NCBI RefSeq assembly: GCF_000802225.1
Contig: NZ_JTDI01000002.1
Span: 144,501-208,500, forward strand
DNA from: Novosphingobium malaysiense
GTDB taxonomy: Bacteria; Pseudomonadota; Alphaproteobacteria; Sphingomonadales; Sphingomonadaceae
Length of the DNA stretch: 64,000 nucleotides
Reading direction: 5' to 3'
The translations under genes and the position numbers were made by a program. Below the pieces are notes generated by a model, which saw nothing but the letters and a program-made list of their open reading frames with translations, ran no database searches and was not told the origin of the DNA. Each line of letters starts with the position of its first letter. Within the stretch, counting starts at the first letter, position 1. This document shows, piece after piece, positions 29,216-38,185 of this stretch.

Positions 29216-30511
29216 TCAGGCCTTGCCGTTGTACTGGACGACCGGAAGCGGCTTCCCTTCGCCGTGAGGGGCAGGTTCCGCACTCACCCGGATCACTTCC
29301 ATGGTCGGGGCCGGTGCCGGCGCAGAAACGACGTTGAGGCAACTCACGCTATCGGAAATGCGATGAACGCCGCCGTCAGCACATGTTGCCCCCGCGCTGG
29401 TGCCGGACGTGCGTATGTTCACCGAAGCTGAGTCGGGAGCTCTCAGAACATTGTCGGTGTCGGCGGCGACTACCTTGGCCGGCGCCAAACCGAACGCGGG
29501 CTTCGGTAAGTCGATCCGTCCGCCACCGCCGGTTACCGCAGCCGTGCCGGCCGCGTCGCGCGAGGCGAGCATGGACCCTTCGTTCTTTGCGAGCATCGCT
29601 TCCGCATTGAGCCGCTGCAAATTGGCCGCGAAGCGTGGATTGGCAGGCTCGAGGGCAGCGGCCATGCGCATGTATCGGTCGGCAAGATCGTGGCGTCCAA
29701 GCCGGGCGTAAACGATACCGAGCCCATTGCTGGCATCTGCCAACGTCTCCGCATCGCGCTGCGCAAGCCGGAACAGGCGGGCGGCAGCTGCCAGATTACC
29801 GGCGGTCAATTCCTTGCGTGCACGATCGAGCGAACGCGCGGCGGCCGAATCCGGGTTGGCGTCAACGGGTTCGGTGACCTTGACCTCAGGTGCTGCCGGA
29901 ACGGATGGTGCCGCGGCAACCGTGGGCCGATTGCTCGGCGCCTGCTGAAGGGCGATTTCAGGTACATGCGTAACCACCGCCTTCTCGTTTATTCTCTGAA
30001 CAGCGACCTTCTCGCTCATCTGCTGAACGGCGTACTCGGCCGCGACCTCCGCAACCTTGGTCGCGGTTTGCGCCCTTCGATCCGGTAGCCTCGGCGTCGG
30101 CGTCGGCTGCGAACGCGATTGCGCAGCCATCCGGACGTCGCCCTGGAGATGCGCGAGGTTGGCAGCGTACTTCGGATTTCTCGGCTCCAGCACGGCCGCC
30201 TGCCGGAAGTATCTGTCGGCAAGATCGTATCGCTTCATTCGGGCATAAACCACGCCCAGCCCGTTGCTCGCTTCTGCCTGGGTTTTCGGAAAGCGCTGTG
30301 CCGTGCGCAGGATCTGCGCAGCCGCGGCGAGGTTACCTTGCCCAATCAGGATACGCGCCTGGTAGAGGGCGGCGAGGGCGTAGACTTCTTCCCGCTCCTG
30401 GGGAGAAGCGGCTTCCGTTCGCGTGAATTCGGAATGGCCGGCCATTGACTGGCAGCCGCCCAGCGCCAGCAGGCTCACGGCAATACACGATGTATTCAGG
30501 CGCTTGCTCAT
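29216..30511 (-). CDS. TPR-repeat lipoprotein of the tad locus (TadD-like)
   Basis: A 431-residue outer-membrane lipoprotein: a signal peptide with lipobox LALGGC is followed by tetratricopeptide repeats. Two nearly parallel modules occur, one near residues 80-125 (EASNGLGVVYARMKRYDLADRYF) and one near 245-295 (DASNGLGIVYARLGRHDLADRYM), joined by a Pro/Ala-rich linker. TadD lipoproteins assist secretin assembly in Flp pili. The ATG at 30511 is chosen because GGGGGA lies seven bases before it. The C-terminal part is low-complexity with two cysteines. Confidence 0.85.
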   Translation of the reverse strand: MSKRLNTSCIAVSLLALGGCQSMAGHSEFTRTEAASPQEREEVYALAALYQARILIGQGNLAAAAQILRTAQRFPKTQAEASNGLGVVYARMKRYDLADRYFRQAAVLEPRNPKYAANLAHLQGDVRMAAQSRSQPTPTPRLPDRRAQTATKVAEVAAEYAVQQMSEKVAVQRINEKAVVTHVPEIALQQAPSNRPTVAAAPSVPAAPEVKVTEPVDANPDSAAARSLDRARKELTAGNLAAAARLFRLAQRDAETLADASNGLGIVYARLGRHDLADRYMRMAAALEPANPRFAANLQRLNAEAMLAKNEGSMLASRDAAGTAAVTGGGGRIDLPKPAFGLAPAKVVAADTDNVLRAPDSASVNIRTSGTSAGATCADGGVHRISDSVSCLNVVSAPAPAPTMEVIRVSAEPAPHGEGKPLPVVQYNGKA

Positions 30512-30515
30512 AACG

Positions 30516-31484
30516 TCATCCCCCATTCAATGCCGGCAACAATTGACGTATCGCGTTGATGATTCCGGGCAGCATCAGGACCCCGACGACGGTCGGCAAC
30601 ATGCAGACCACGAGCGGTATCGAAATCAGCACCGGCAGGCGGTGTGCCTTTTCCTCGGCACGCATCCTGCGCTTTTCGCGCATCTCGGCAGCGTAGACCC
30701 GCAGAGTGGCTGAAACGCTGGTTCCCAGCTTGTCGGACTGGATCAAGAGCGTCGCGAAGCTGCGGATTTCTTCCACGCCGCTTTGTTCGCCCATCTGCCT
30801 CAGTGCGGATTCTCGCTCGGCGCCTGCGCGCATCAGCAGCGTGGCGTTGGAGAGAACCGACGAGACCAACGGATGCGAGAGCACCATTTCGCGCGCCACC
30901 CGATCGAGAGCCGCCTCCAGCCCCAGTCCTGCCTCGACGCAAACCAGCAGAAGATCCAGTGCATCCGGGAAACCATTGACGATCTCCTCGCGCCGGCGAT
31001 CGGCCTTGGCCGTGACGTAGAGATTCGGGAAATAGAGGCCGACGAGCGCAAGGATCCCGATATACGCGTAGAGCTTGAGATCGCTCATCGGTTTGCCCGG
31101 GATGTAGACCAGCAGGATATAGCCAAGCGGCAAGGCAAATATCATGGCCAAGCGCGCCAGCGTGAATATCCGCGGCGCAGAGGGGGCATCGTAGCCTGCG
31201 GCCCTAAGCTTCATGCGAAGCTTGTCGCCCTGACTGTCCTCGAGGCTGAGACCTGCCTTCTCGATTGTATCGGCAAGTTTGGCCCAGGCGGTGTCCTTGC
31301 GGGCGATGAGATGTTGGCGCACGCCGGTTTGTCCGTCGCCCGACAGCCGGTCCAGTTCGGTCCGGATTTCCGCCCGCCGGTTGGCGAAGTTCGCCACCTG
31401 GAGCCCGACGAACATCACCGCGACGAAGATTGCTGCCAGAAGCAGGATGCGGATCGTGTCGTTCGTTGCAACGAGTTCGAGCAT
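30516..31484 (-). CDS. tadC: Flp pilus inner-membrane platform protein TadC
   Basis: A 322-residue GspF-family membrane protein forming, with TadB, the inner-membrane platform of the Flp pilus machine. Hydrophobic helices lie at the N-terminus, at about 110-165, and at the C-terminus. The GspF core reads FPDALDLLLVCVEAGLGLEAALDRVA, then FATLLIQSDKLGTSVSATLRVYAAEMREKRRMRAEEKA. It starts one base after the tadB stop and ends 4 bp before the TPR gene start, so translation is likely coupled. Confidence 0.94.
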   Translation of the reverse strand: MLELVATNDTIRILLLAAIFVAVMFVGLQVANFANRRAEIRTELDRLSGDGQTGVRQHLIARKDTAWAKLADTIEKAGLSLEDSQGDKLRMKLRAAGYDAPSAPRIFTLARLAMIFALPLGYILLVYIPGKPMSDLKLYAYIGILALVGLYFPNLYVTAKADRRREEIVNGFPDALDLLLVCVEAGLGLEAALDRVAREMVLSHPLVSSVLSNATLLMRAGAERESALRQMGEQSGVEEIRSFATLLIQSDKLGTSVSATLRVYAAEMREKRRMRAEEKAHRLPVLISIPLVVCMLPTVVGVLMLPGIINAIRQLLPALNGG

Positions 31485-31485
31485 A

Positions 31486-32490
31486 TCAGACTTTCAGGTC
31501 CACGAGCTTGCGGATCCATATCACCCCGACAAGGAACAAGCCGATGAGGACGGGGAAACCGATGTAGAAGATTGGATCCAGCGCCACGTCGAAGTACCAT
31601 TTCGGATTTGTCACGAAGAGGATGACGAAGGTCAGAATCGGCAGCGCCGTCAGCATCCAGCCGGTCATGCGGCCTTCCGAACTCAAGGCACGGACCTTCA
31701 GAAACAGACTGGCACGTTCGCGGATGACATCGGCCAGGTTCTCTAGGATTTCGGCGAGATTGCCGCCGGTTTCATTCTGGACCGAAAGCGACACAACGAA
31801 CATGCGAATGTCATCGAGATCCCAGCGTTCGGCCATCGCATCAAGCGCTTCGGTGAGATCCGCGCCATAGGACACCTCGTCGCTGATCAGGCCGAATTCG
31901 CTGCCGATCGGATCTTCCATTTCGCGGGTCAGGAGTTCGATCGCGGAGGCGACCGGATGCCCGGCCTTGAGAGCGCGAACGAAGATGTCCAGGGACACGG
32001 GAAACTGCGCCTGCATCTTCTTGCGTCGACGTTGCGCGATATAGCTGACGACCATCAGCGGAATGCCGACAGCAGCCGCAGCCGCAACCGCAACAATGAG
32101 TTGTACCACCCCGAAGGTCAGCGGAATGGCATAGCTGATAGCCAGAAGCGAAGCGCCCAGGCCGAACAGCGCGAAAAGCCCGGCCATACCCAGCAGCATC
32201 TCGTTCGGCCCGAACGGAACGGCGGCCATCAGAAGCCTTCTGCGCAGATGACGGAGAGCCTTGGCAACAGGACCGGCACCTCCGGCAGCGAAAGTCGGAT
32301 CGTTTTTCAGCAGTCTCGCGACCACATCTTCACGCTCGGCGCCGCTCGCAATCATGCGCAGGCGCTTGTTGACCGCCTGGGTATGCTGGCGCCTGTCCAT
32401 GATCGTCCGCAGAACGATTTGCACGAACAGGAACACCGATCCGAATATCGCGAGAAGTATGAGGACGCGTATGAGTTGGGCTTCGGCCAT
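31486..32490 (-). CDS. tadB: Flp pilus inner-membrane platform protein TadB
   Basis: A 334-residue GspF-family protein, the partner of TadC. It has an N-terminal membrane anchor (VLILLAIFGSVFLFVQIVL), a central membrane pair, and the GspF core QFPVSLDIFVRALKAGHPVASAIELLTREM followed by FVVSLSVQNETGGNLAEILENLADVIRER. C-terminal membrane helices complete it. It lies between cpaF (4 bp upstream) and tadC (1 bp downstream). Confidence 0.94.
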   Translation of the reverse strand: MAEAQLIRVLILLAIFGSVFLFVQIVLRTIMDRRQHTQAVNKRLRMIASGAEREDVVARLLKNDPTFAAGGAGPVAKALRHLRRRLLMAAVPFGPNEMLLGMAGLFALFGLGASLLAISYAIPLTFGVVQLIVAVAAAAAVGIPLMVVSYIAQRRRKKMQAQFPVSLDIFVRALKAGHPVASAIELLTREMEDPIGSEFGLISDEVSYGADLTEALDAMAERWDLDDIRMFVVSLSVQNETGGNLAEILENLADVIRERASLFLKVRALSSEGRMTGWMLTALPILTFVILFVTNPKWYFDVALDPIFYIGFPVLIGLFLVGVIWIRKLVDLKV

Positions 32491-32494
32491 GGCG

Positions 32495-33892
32495 CTATGA
32501 CAACTTCACGCTGGGCCGGAACAGTTCGGCGCGCAGGTCGATACCGGCTTCGTGGGCTTGCAGAAGGAACTTCGGCCGGATGCCGGTGGCTTCGAAGTGC
32601 CCCAGCACATCGCCGCTTTCCGCCCGGCCCTCGCGCTTGAAGCGGAAGATTTCCTGCATGGTGATGGTCTCCCCTTCCATGCCGGTAATTTCCGAGAGGC
32701 TGAGGAGCTTTCTGCGGCCGTCGGCCATGCGTCCGATCTGGATCACGATCTGGATGGCCGAGGCGATCTGCGCCTTGGCCGACTTGGCCGGAATGTCGAT
32801 GCCGCTCATGCCGATCATCTGCTCGATGCGGGACAGCGCGTCACGCGGTGTATTGGCGTGAACCGTGGTCATGGACCCGTCATGACCGGTGTTCATCGCC
32901 TGCAGCATGTCGAAAGCTTCGCCGGCCCGGACCTCGCCGACGATGATGCGATCGGGGCGCATGCGCAGCGCGTTCTTGACGAGATCGCGCTGGCTCACCT
33001 CGCCTTTGCCCTCGATATTGGGCGGGCGGGTCTCCAGGCGGGCCACATGCTCCTGCTGCAGCCGCAATTCGGCCGAGTCCTCGATCGTCACGATGCGCTC
33101 ACGCCCGTCGATGAATGAAGACAGCGCGTTCAGCAGCGTCGTCTTGCCCGAGCCCGTACCGCCTGAAATAAGGACGTTGCGACGGCTCTTCACCACGGCC
33201 GAGAGAACTTCGGCGGCTTCGGCCGGCATGCTGCCCAGCTCGATCAGACGCTCCATGCTGATCGGTGATTTCGAGAACTTGCGGATGGAAAGGAGCGAAC
33301 CGTCGATCGCCAGCGGTGCGACGATCGCGTTGACGCGCGAGCCATCGGCTAGACGCGCGTCGACAAAGGGGGAGGATTCGTCGACCCGCCTGCCGACGGC
33401 GCTGACGATCTTCTGTATGATCCTCAGCAGGTGACGCTCGTCCTGAAACCTGGTCGGCACTTTCTCAAGCAGGCCATACCGTTCGACAAAGACGGTCTCG
33501 TATCCGTTGACCAGGATATCGGTGATGGTTTCATCGGCAAGCAGGGGCTCGAGCGGACCAAGCCCCAGCAATTCGTTGAGAACTTCGGTGACCAGCCGGG
33601 TGCGTTCCTTGGCATTGAGAGCCGCGTCTTCTTCCGCGAGAAGCGCAAGCACGACGTCTCCGGCTTCCTCTTCGATCTGTGCCCGGGACATCTTCTCGAG
33701 CATCGTCAGGTTGATGCGATCGAGCAGCTTGCGGTGTATCGCCATCTTGAGGCGCAGGAACTTGTCGACCTGCGAATTTGCCGCCTTCTGTTGGGCGTCC
33801 GGCGCTGGCGCGGCTGCCGGCGGCGTCACTTCCCCTTGCTGCGGCGGGGGCGGTTCGACGATCTCCTCGCGCCGGCGTACATTCCAGATCAT
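32495..33892 (-). CDS. cpaF: Flp pilus assembly ATPase CpaF/TadA
   Basis: A 465-residue secretion ATPase of the VirB11/GspE family that powers pilus assembly from the cytoplasm. The N-terminal 60 residues are Pro/Gln/Ala-rich. The catalytic domain has Walker [19 protein letters not shown] (about 240-257), an Asp box [14 protein letters not shown], Walker [16 protein letters not shown], and the His box [12 protein letters not shown]. Its start overlaps the cpaE stop by four bases (ATGA). Confidence 0.96.
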   Translation of the reverse strand: MIWNVRRREEIVEPPPPQQGEVTPPAAAPAPDAQQKAANSQVDKFLRLKMAIHRKLLDRINLTMLEKMSRAQIEEEAGDVVLALLAEEDAALNAKERTRLVTEVLNELLGLGPLEPLLADETITDILVNGYETVFVERYGLLEKVPTRFQDERHLLRIIQKIVSAVGRRVDESSPFVDARLADGSRVNAIVAPLAIDGSLLSIRKFSKSPISMERLIELGSMPAEAAEVLSAVVKSRRNVLISGGTGSGKTTLLNALSSFIDGRERIVTIEDSAELRLQQEHVARLETRPPNIEGKGEVSQRDLVKNALRMRPDRIIVGEVRAGEAFDMLQAMNTGHDGSMTTVHANTPRDALSRIEQMIGMSGIDIPAKSAKAQIASAIQIVIQIGRMADGRRKLLSLSEITGMEGETITMQEIFRFKREGRAESGDVLGHFEATGIRPKFLLQAHEAGIDLRAELFRPSVKLS

Positions 33893-35100
33893 TGGGCTTT
33901 CTCCGCCTCCAGCAGTTCGGCAAGTTCTTGCGCCACTGCGGTCACGTCTCTTGCGAAGACGCTTTTCCTGTGCACTTCATCCGCAAACTTGCCCTGGTCC
34001 TGGGCCAGCGGCAGGACATCCTTGTCCATGTGGATCCCACCCAGGACCCGTCTGCGCAGCGTGCGGTCGACGTCATCGAGATCGATCGTCTTGAACAGAC
34101 GCTTCTCGAGCCGGTTGACCACGATCGAGATGTGTTCGTTTTTCACGCCGGCCGAAGAAAACAGCTCGAGGCGCCGCTTGGCCTGACGCAGGCTGGCGAC
34201 GGACAGCTCGACGACCATGATCACATGATCGGCCGAAACGACGGTCGAAAGGTTCCAGCTCGTCCAGTTGGAGGGCAGATCCAGAACGACGCACGAATAT
34301 TCCCGCCGGGCATACTCGATCGCCTTGAGCAGGTCGTCGGCATCGATTTGCTCGAACGGCAAGATGTCCTTCGGCGCAGCGATGACGCTGAGGGCATTGG
34401 AATGACGCACTGCGACCGACCGGACAAGGTCCCCGTCGAGGCGATCGGGATCGGCCAGAAGGTCCCCCAGATCCTGCCGTGGCGAAAGTCCCAACACGTC
34501 ACCGACAGCCCCGTACTGGATGTCCAGATCGAAAAGACAGGCCGGCTTCCCTTCCCGGGAGTGGCGTCCGAATTCGCGGGCGAGATGGGTGGCGACGCTT
34601 GTCGCCCCATTGCCGGCAACAGCCCTTACGACCGCTATTACCGGTGCCTTCGTAGCCCTGCGATCGCCCGACCGGCGCTGCGGCGAACCGGATCCAAGCG
34701 CAGCCTGAAGCACTTCTTCGGGATCGAACGGCAAGGATACGACGTCGCTGATGCCCTGCTTGAGCAGAGTCTTGATCACGGCAAGATTGGCATCGGCGAG
34801 AGCAAGGACCTGCGGAAGTTCCGGCCGCCTCGTCCGCACCGCAAGGGCCCGGTCCATGGACGCCTGGGATGCAAAATCCGTTTCGATGACCATTACGCCG
34901 GCTTCCGACACGATGTCGTCCGGCACTGGGGCATCGGCCGCCAATTCAATCAGTCGCGCATCATCCACCAGGCCGAAAAGAGCATTCTGCTTCAGTTCCT
35001 CGAGCCGTAATTTCGAACCAACGATGGTCAAACCTGCGGGGATCCGCAAATCGATGTCCTTTCCGAAGGTCGAGAAATTGTCTTCCTTGCCCATATTCAT
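33889..35100 (-). CDS. cpaE: Flp pilus localisation ATPase-like protein CpaE/TadZ
   Basis: A 403-residue protein with an N-terminal receiver-like domain (about 25-135) and a MinD/ParA-like C-terminal domain. TadZ/CpaE proteins place the pilus machine at the cell pole. The P-loop position reads [17 protein letters not shown], which lacks the lysine of a canonical Walker A motif; this deviation is common in CpaE. Later motifs are [16 protein letters not shown] and [13 protein letters not shown]. It follows the first TadE-like gene by 2 bp and overlaps cpaF. Confidence 0.9.
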   Translation of the reverse strand: MNMGKEDNFSTFGKDIDLRIPAGLTIVGSKLRLEELKQNALFGLVDDARLIELAADAPVPDDIVSEAGVMVIETDFASQASMDRALAVRTRRPELPQVLALADANLAVIKTLLKQGISDVVSLPFDPEEVLQAALGSGSPQRRSGDRRATKAPVIAVVRAVAGNGATSVATHLAREFGRHSREGKPACLFDLDIQYGAVGDVLGLSPRQDLGDLLADPDRLDGDLVRSVAVRHSNALSVIAAPKDILPFEQIDADDLLKAIEYARREYSCVVLDLPSNWTSWNLSTVVSADHVIMVVELSVASLRQAKRRLELFSSAGVKNEHISIVVNRLEKRLFKTIDLDDVDRTLRRRVLGGIHMDKDVLPLAQDQGKFADEVHRKSVFARDVTAVAQELAELLEAEKAQ

Positions 35101-35102
35101 AC

Positions 35103-35744
35103 CTAGTTCGACGCCGCCCCCTGGCCGTCTTCCATCGTCAGCGTATAGCTGGCGGAAGGAACCGGGATGGGCTGCTGGAAGATGTAGAGAGTCATTGGTT
35201 GAAAGGTCACGTTGCGCAGGCTCACTGTGACAAGGGGCGCCACGTCCGCTCCATGGGGATCGCCGGCAAAGCCGAGGCCAGACCAGTCATAATCAATACT
35301 GATGTTTGCCCCGGTAATATCCGGATAGATATCCTGCATCCGCGCAACGAGATTGTTCCAGGCGGTCTGGGCGTCCGCGTCGATCTGATAGGTGAAACCG
35401 CAGGTGCCTTTGCAGGTACACGCGACGGTAGTCAGATCTGTGCCGCTCTGCTGGCAGGAAACGCCCGGAAACTTGGTCTGGTCGACCACCGTTCCCTGCG
35501 GCACGCCGCCGCTCACCGCGAAACTGTAATTGAGCAGGCCGGTCGACGAGGTCCCCCCGGGGATGATCTGCGTGGCAACGGCCCAGCGCGCGCCGATCTG
35601 GGTGGCTTTCTCCGCCCGGTTGAAGGCCCAGGCGTAGCGCCCGGCATCCATGATCCCGAGCAGGAACAGCAGGAAGATGGGCAGGATCAGCGCAAACTCT
35701 GCCGCAGTGGAACCCTGGGTTTCATGGCGGAGTCGACGCAGCAT
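35103..35744 (-). CDS. TadE-family minor pseudopilin
   Basis: A 213-residue pseudopilin with the N-terminal TadE signature: a short basic region, then QGSTAAEFALILPIFLLFLLGIMDAGRYAWAFNRAEKA. The Gly before Ser-Thr-Ala-Ala-Glu-Phe is the likely processing site. The periplasmic part has four cysteines (VSCQQ, VACTCKGTCGF). TadE-type proteins are processed by the prepilin peptidase and needed for Flp pilus assembly. It sits between the second TadE gene and cpaE. Confidence 0.88.
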   Translation of the reverse strand: MLRRLRHETQGSTAAEFALILPIFLLFLLGIMDAGRYAWAFNRAEKATQIGARWAVATQIIPGGTSSTGLLNYSFAVSGGVPQGTVVDQTKFPGVSCQQSGTDLTTVACTCKGTCGFTYQIDADAQTAWNNLVARMQDIYPDITGANISIDYDWSGLGFAGDPHGADVAPLVTVSLRNVTFQPMTLYIFQQPIPVPSASYTLTMEDGQGAASN

Positions 35745-35747
35745 CGC

Positions 35748-36248
35748 TCAGATCCCCATCACGGCGGCGTGCGCGCTGGCGTTGAGATGCAAGTTAGCGG
35801 AATGCCCCCCGAGCACGCCGAACAGCGGCTTGTATTTAACGCTTGCCGAAACCGTCACGGTCGGTGCGCCGGACGTTTCCAGTTTGTAGATACCGTCCTT
35901 GAAAGAGGCATTATACGCACAGGTGACGGTTACATCGGAATTGACCCATCCGGGCAGGCGAGCGGTACCTCCCGACAATGTGCCGGTTCTGGTCAGTTCC
36001 TGGACGTGGCTCACGACCGTGGCGCTTACGGTTCCCGCACCGCAATTGGTATAATTGGAAAAGTTGGCACGCGCCGCGAAACGCGCTCCGTCACGCACGG
36101 CCTTCGTCACGATGTGCTGGCAATACAGGAAATACCCGCCCTCGAACATGGCGAACAACATCACCACGAGCAAAGGCAGCATCAGCACGAATTCGGCGGA
36201 AGCCGTGCCCTGCCGATCGGCATGAAAGGCGGGAATCCGGCGCATCAT
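35748..36248 (-). CDS. TadE-family minor pseudopilin
   Basis: A 166-residue pseudopilin with the same N-terminal plan as its neighbour: AFHADRQGTASAEFVLMLPLLVVMLFAMFEGGYFLYCQHIVTKAVRDGARFAAR. Periplasmic residues include two cysteines in NCGAGTV and VTCAY. The ATG overlaps the stop of the upstream tadG by four bases. It is likely a second minor subunit working with the product of the next gene. Confidence 0.88.
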   Translation of the reverse strand: MMRRIPAFHADRQGTASAEFVLMLPLLVVMLFAMFEGGYFLYCQHIVTKAVRDGARFAARANFSNYTNCGAGTVSATVVSHVQELTRTGTLSGGTARLPGWVNSDVTVTCAYNASFKDGIYKLETSGAPTVTVSASVKYKPLFGVLGGHSANLHLNASAHAAVMGI

Positions 36249-37876
36249 TTGATCAGGTACGGCACGTCACGCCGCACATTCTGGCTACCGTAAGCACCGT
36301 TGCCCGCAATCTGCGAGGGGCCGATAACCTCGAAGTAGATGGCATTCGAATAGGCATTATGGCGCTCGGCTGAATCGACGGAAGGCTCGACCAGGAAAAC
36401 GTCGACCCATTCGTCGATCGTGACGGGTTGCGAAGAGCCCGTGAGCGACGAGCAATTGCTGACGACGGCGATCGTCAGAACCCTGCGGCTCACGTCCGGT
36501 ACACTGGCGGAACCGCCCCAGCACACGGGCGAACCGTTCTGGTTGGTGGGAGTGGGAATTGAACCAGTGCCGCCACCACCGTCCGTGAGCTTTCCCAATT
36601 CCCACAGATACGTCTGATAGCGCGTGGATATCCCTGCAGGAGGAGAGGTTAGGCCATGATTTTTCAAGAAATAATCTTTCTTGGCCCATGCGCCGTCGCC
36701 AATTCTTCCCTCACTGCATGAACCGGTGCCATTGAATGACGTATAATGGCAAAGGTCCCTTGGCAGCCCCATGGCATCTATTACGCCATTGTCATCGTAA
36801 TAGCCGTTCACCCCGTCAGCGGCAGACGCCAGAGGAACCGGTTTGAATTCACGGCCTGCGGCGGGCAACTTCCAGCCATTGGGTCCACCATTTGCAAGCT
36901 TGCAAATGTTGGCACCACTGCCGCTACGAATGACATCTTTCACGACGTTGCTCGAAGGAGGGCAGTTCGAGTTCCGACAGCTTGACAAGACATTGCCGCC
37001 GCCACTGTTCGACGGAAAATCATAAATGTCGAACCGCGTGTTTATCGCAGCATAAAGTCCCTGGGGATTTCCTGTGCTGACCTTGTTGTTTCCAACCGGA
37101 GTACAATCGATCGGCGGGTTCGAATACGCGAGCGACTGCAGCAGCGCTGCATTGCGATTTGTCGTATCTGCCGATTCACTGACTTGGAGAAAGCCAAAGT
37201 CGCCCGGCGCCCACGTGGTATTCGAACCACTTCCGGGCTGGCCGGTATTATTGCCCGTGCTGTGCCCCGTCGCGATGATCCCTTCGCCAACGCGGCTGGC
37301 GGCGTTGAACGGCGTGGTGGGATCGGGACTGCAGATCATGATGGGCGGCACCTTGCAGACCGAAGACCCGATGCCCGCCAAAGCACGGGCGCCAATGTCG
37401 CCGTAGAGCAGCCCGGTTACCGGCGTGAAGGCATAGTTCGCCGTGCGGCCATTGGCGTTCTCGTCCGTATCGAAGACGATCTCGACGTAGTTTGCGTTGG
37501 CATCGCTCGTCGCTGCAGTGGTTCCGTCCCGATTCTGCCAGAAACGCACCGCGCCCGTTGCATCGCAGGCCGACTCGTTTGCTACCGAGATAGTCAGCCC
37601 CAGGCCATCATTCGCCATGATCGCCTGATTGGTAACCAGGGCATTTGCCGCCGAGGCCGCTCTGGAGCAGGCCCCCGATTTGCCGTCAAGCTGCGTAACC
37701 GCGGCCAGGGCGGCCTGATCCGCGGCGTTCTGCATTTCGCTGTCGAGGCCGGCAAGGCGGGAGTAGTCGTATGCGACCCCGGCAACCGCGACCAGAGCGG
37801 GAAGCGCCAGCGCATAGAGCGCTGCCGTCGCGCCGGTCTGGTTATGCCAGAATCCGTTCAGACCGCTCCTAGCCAT
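36245..37876 (-). CDS. tadG: TadG-like pilus-assembly protein, large variable periplasmic domain
   Basis: A 543-residue protein with a single N-terminal TadG-type anchor (HNQTGATAALYALALPALVAVAGVAYDYSRL), followed by ADQAALAAV and an extended extracytoplasmic domain rich in Asn, Gly, Ser and Cys. I do not see the DxSxS MIDAS sequence of the von Willebrand A domains found in many TadG proteins. The gene is visibly AT-richer between 36600 and 37050 than its neighbours. It is placed between the small CpaD-like lipoprotein gene and two tadE genes. Confidence 0.8.
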   Translation of the reverse strand: MARSGLNGFWHNQTGATAALYALALPALVAVAGVAYDYSRLAGLDSEMQNAADQAALAAVTQLDGKSGACSRAASAANALVTNQAIMANDGLGLTISVANESACDATGAVRFWQNRDGTTAATSDANANYVEIVFDTDENANGRTANYAFTPVTGLLYGDIGARALAGIGSSVCKVPPIMICSPDPTTPFNAASRVGEGIIATGHSTGNNTGQPGSGSNTTWAPGDFGFLQVSESADTTNRNAALLQSLAYSNPPIDCTPVGNNKVSTGNPQGLYAAINTRFDIYDFPSNSGGGNVLSSCRNSNCPPSSNVVKDVIRSGSGANICKLANGGPNGWKLPAAGREFKPVPLASAADGVNGYYDDNGVIDAMGLPRDLCHYTSFNGTGSCSEGRIGDGAWAKKDYFLKNHGLTSPPAGISTRYQTYLWELGKLTDGGGGTGSIPTPTNQNGSPVCWGGSASVPDVSRRVLTIAVVSNCSSLTGSSQPVTIDEWVDVFLVEPSVDSAERHNAYSNAIYFEVIGPSQIAGNGAYGSQNVRRDVPYLIK

Positions 37877-37897
37877 GACTCCTCGCAGCCATCTCCA

Positions 37898-38185
37898 TCA
37901 GTTGGATCCACTTCCCGACGTGGAACTCTGAGTACTAACGCGCTCCGGCTTTTCGACCGAGCCGGACGTGTACTTTTCCAGTGCCCTTTGCGCCTGGACG
38001 CCGCTGCTCTCGGCGGGGCCGTCGAACTGGGGATCGGGATCGATGATCTGTGCCATCATCGTCTGGCGGTTGGCTTCTCCGAAGGCGGCATCGCCGGGTT
38101 CTTCCATGATGGAATGTTCGCAGCCGGAAAGGCCGACAATGGCGACCGCACCGATCACCATTTTGCCGATACGTTCAGTATTCAT
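37898..38185 (-). CDS. Small CpaD-like lipoprotein
   Basis: A 95-residue lipoprotein with signal peptide and lipobox (VGLSGC). Its mature part, FGEANRQTMMAQIIDPDPQF and then AQRALEKYTSG, aligns by eye with the end of CpaD (YGCAxQxNLAAQVxxPxDL...VLxKYRxGE), but the rest of CpaD is absent. It occupies the position after cpaC where CpaD is normally encoded. Its start lies within the last bases of cpaC (11-bp overlap). I infer a minimal CpaD; an unrelated small pilus lipoprotein is the alternative. Confidence 0.7.
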   Translation of the reverse strand: MNTERIGKMVIGAVAIVGLSGCEHSIMEEPGDAAFGEANRQTMMAQIIDPDPQFDGPAESSGVQAQRALEKYTSGSVEKPERVSTQSSTSGSGSN

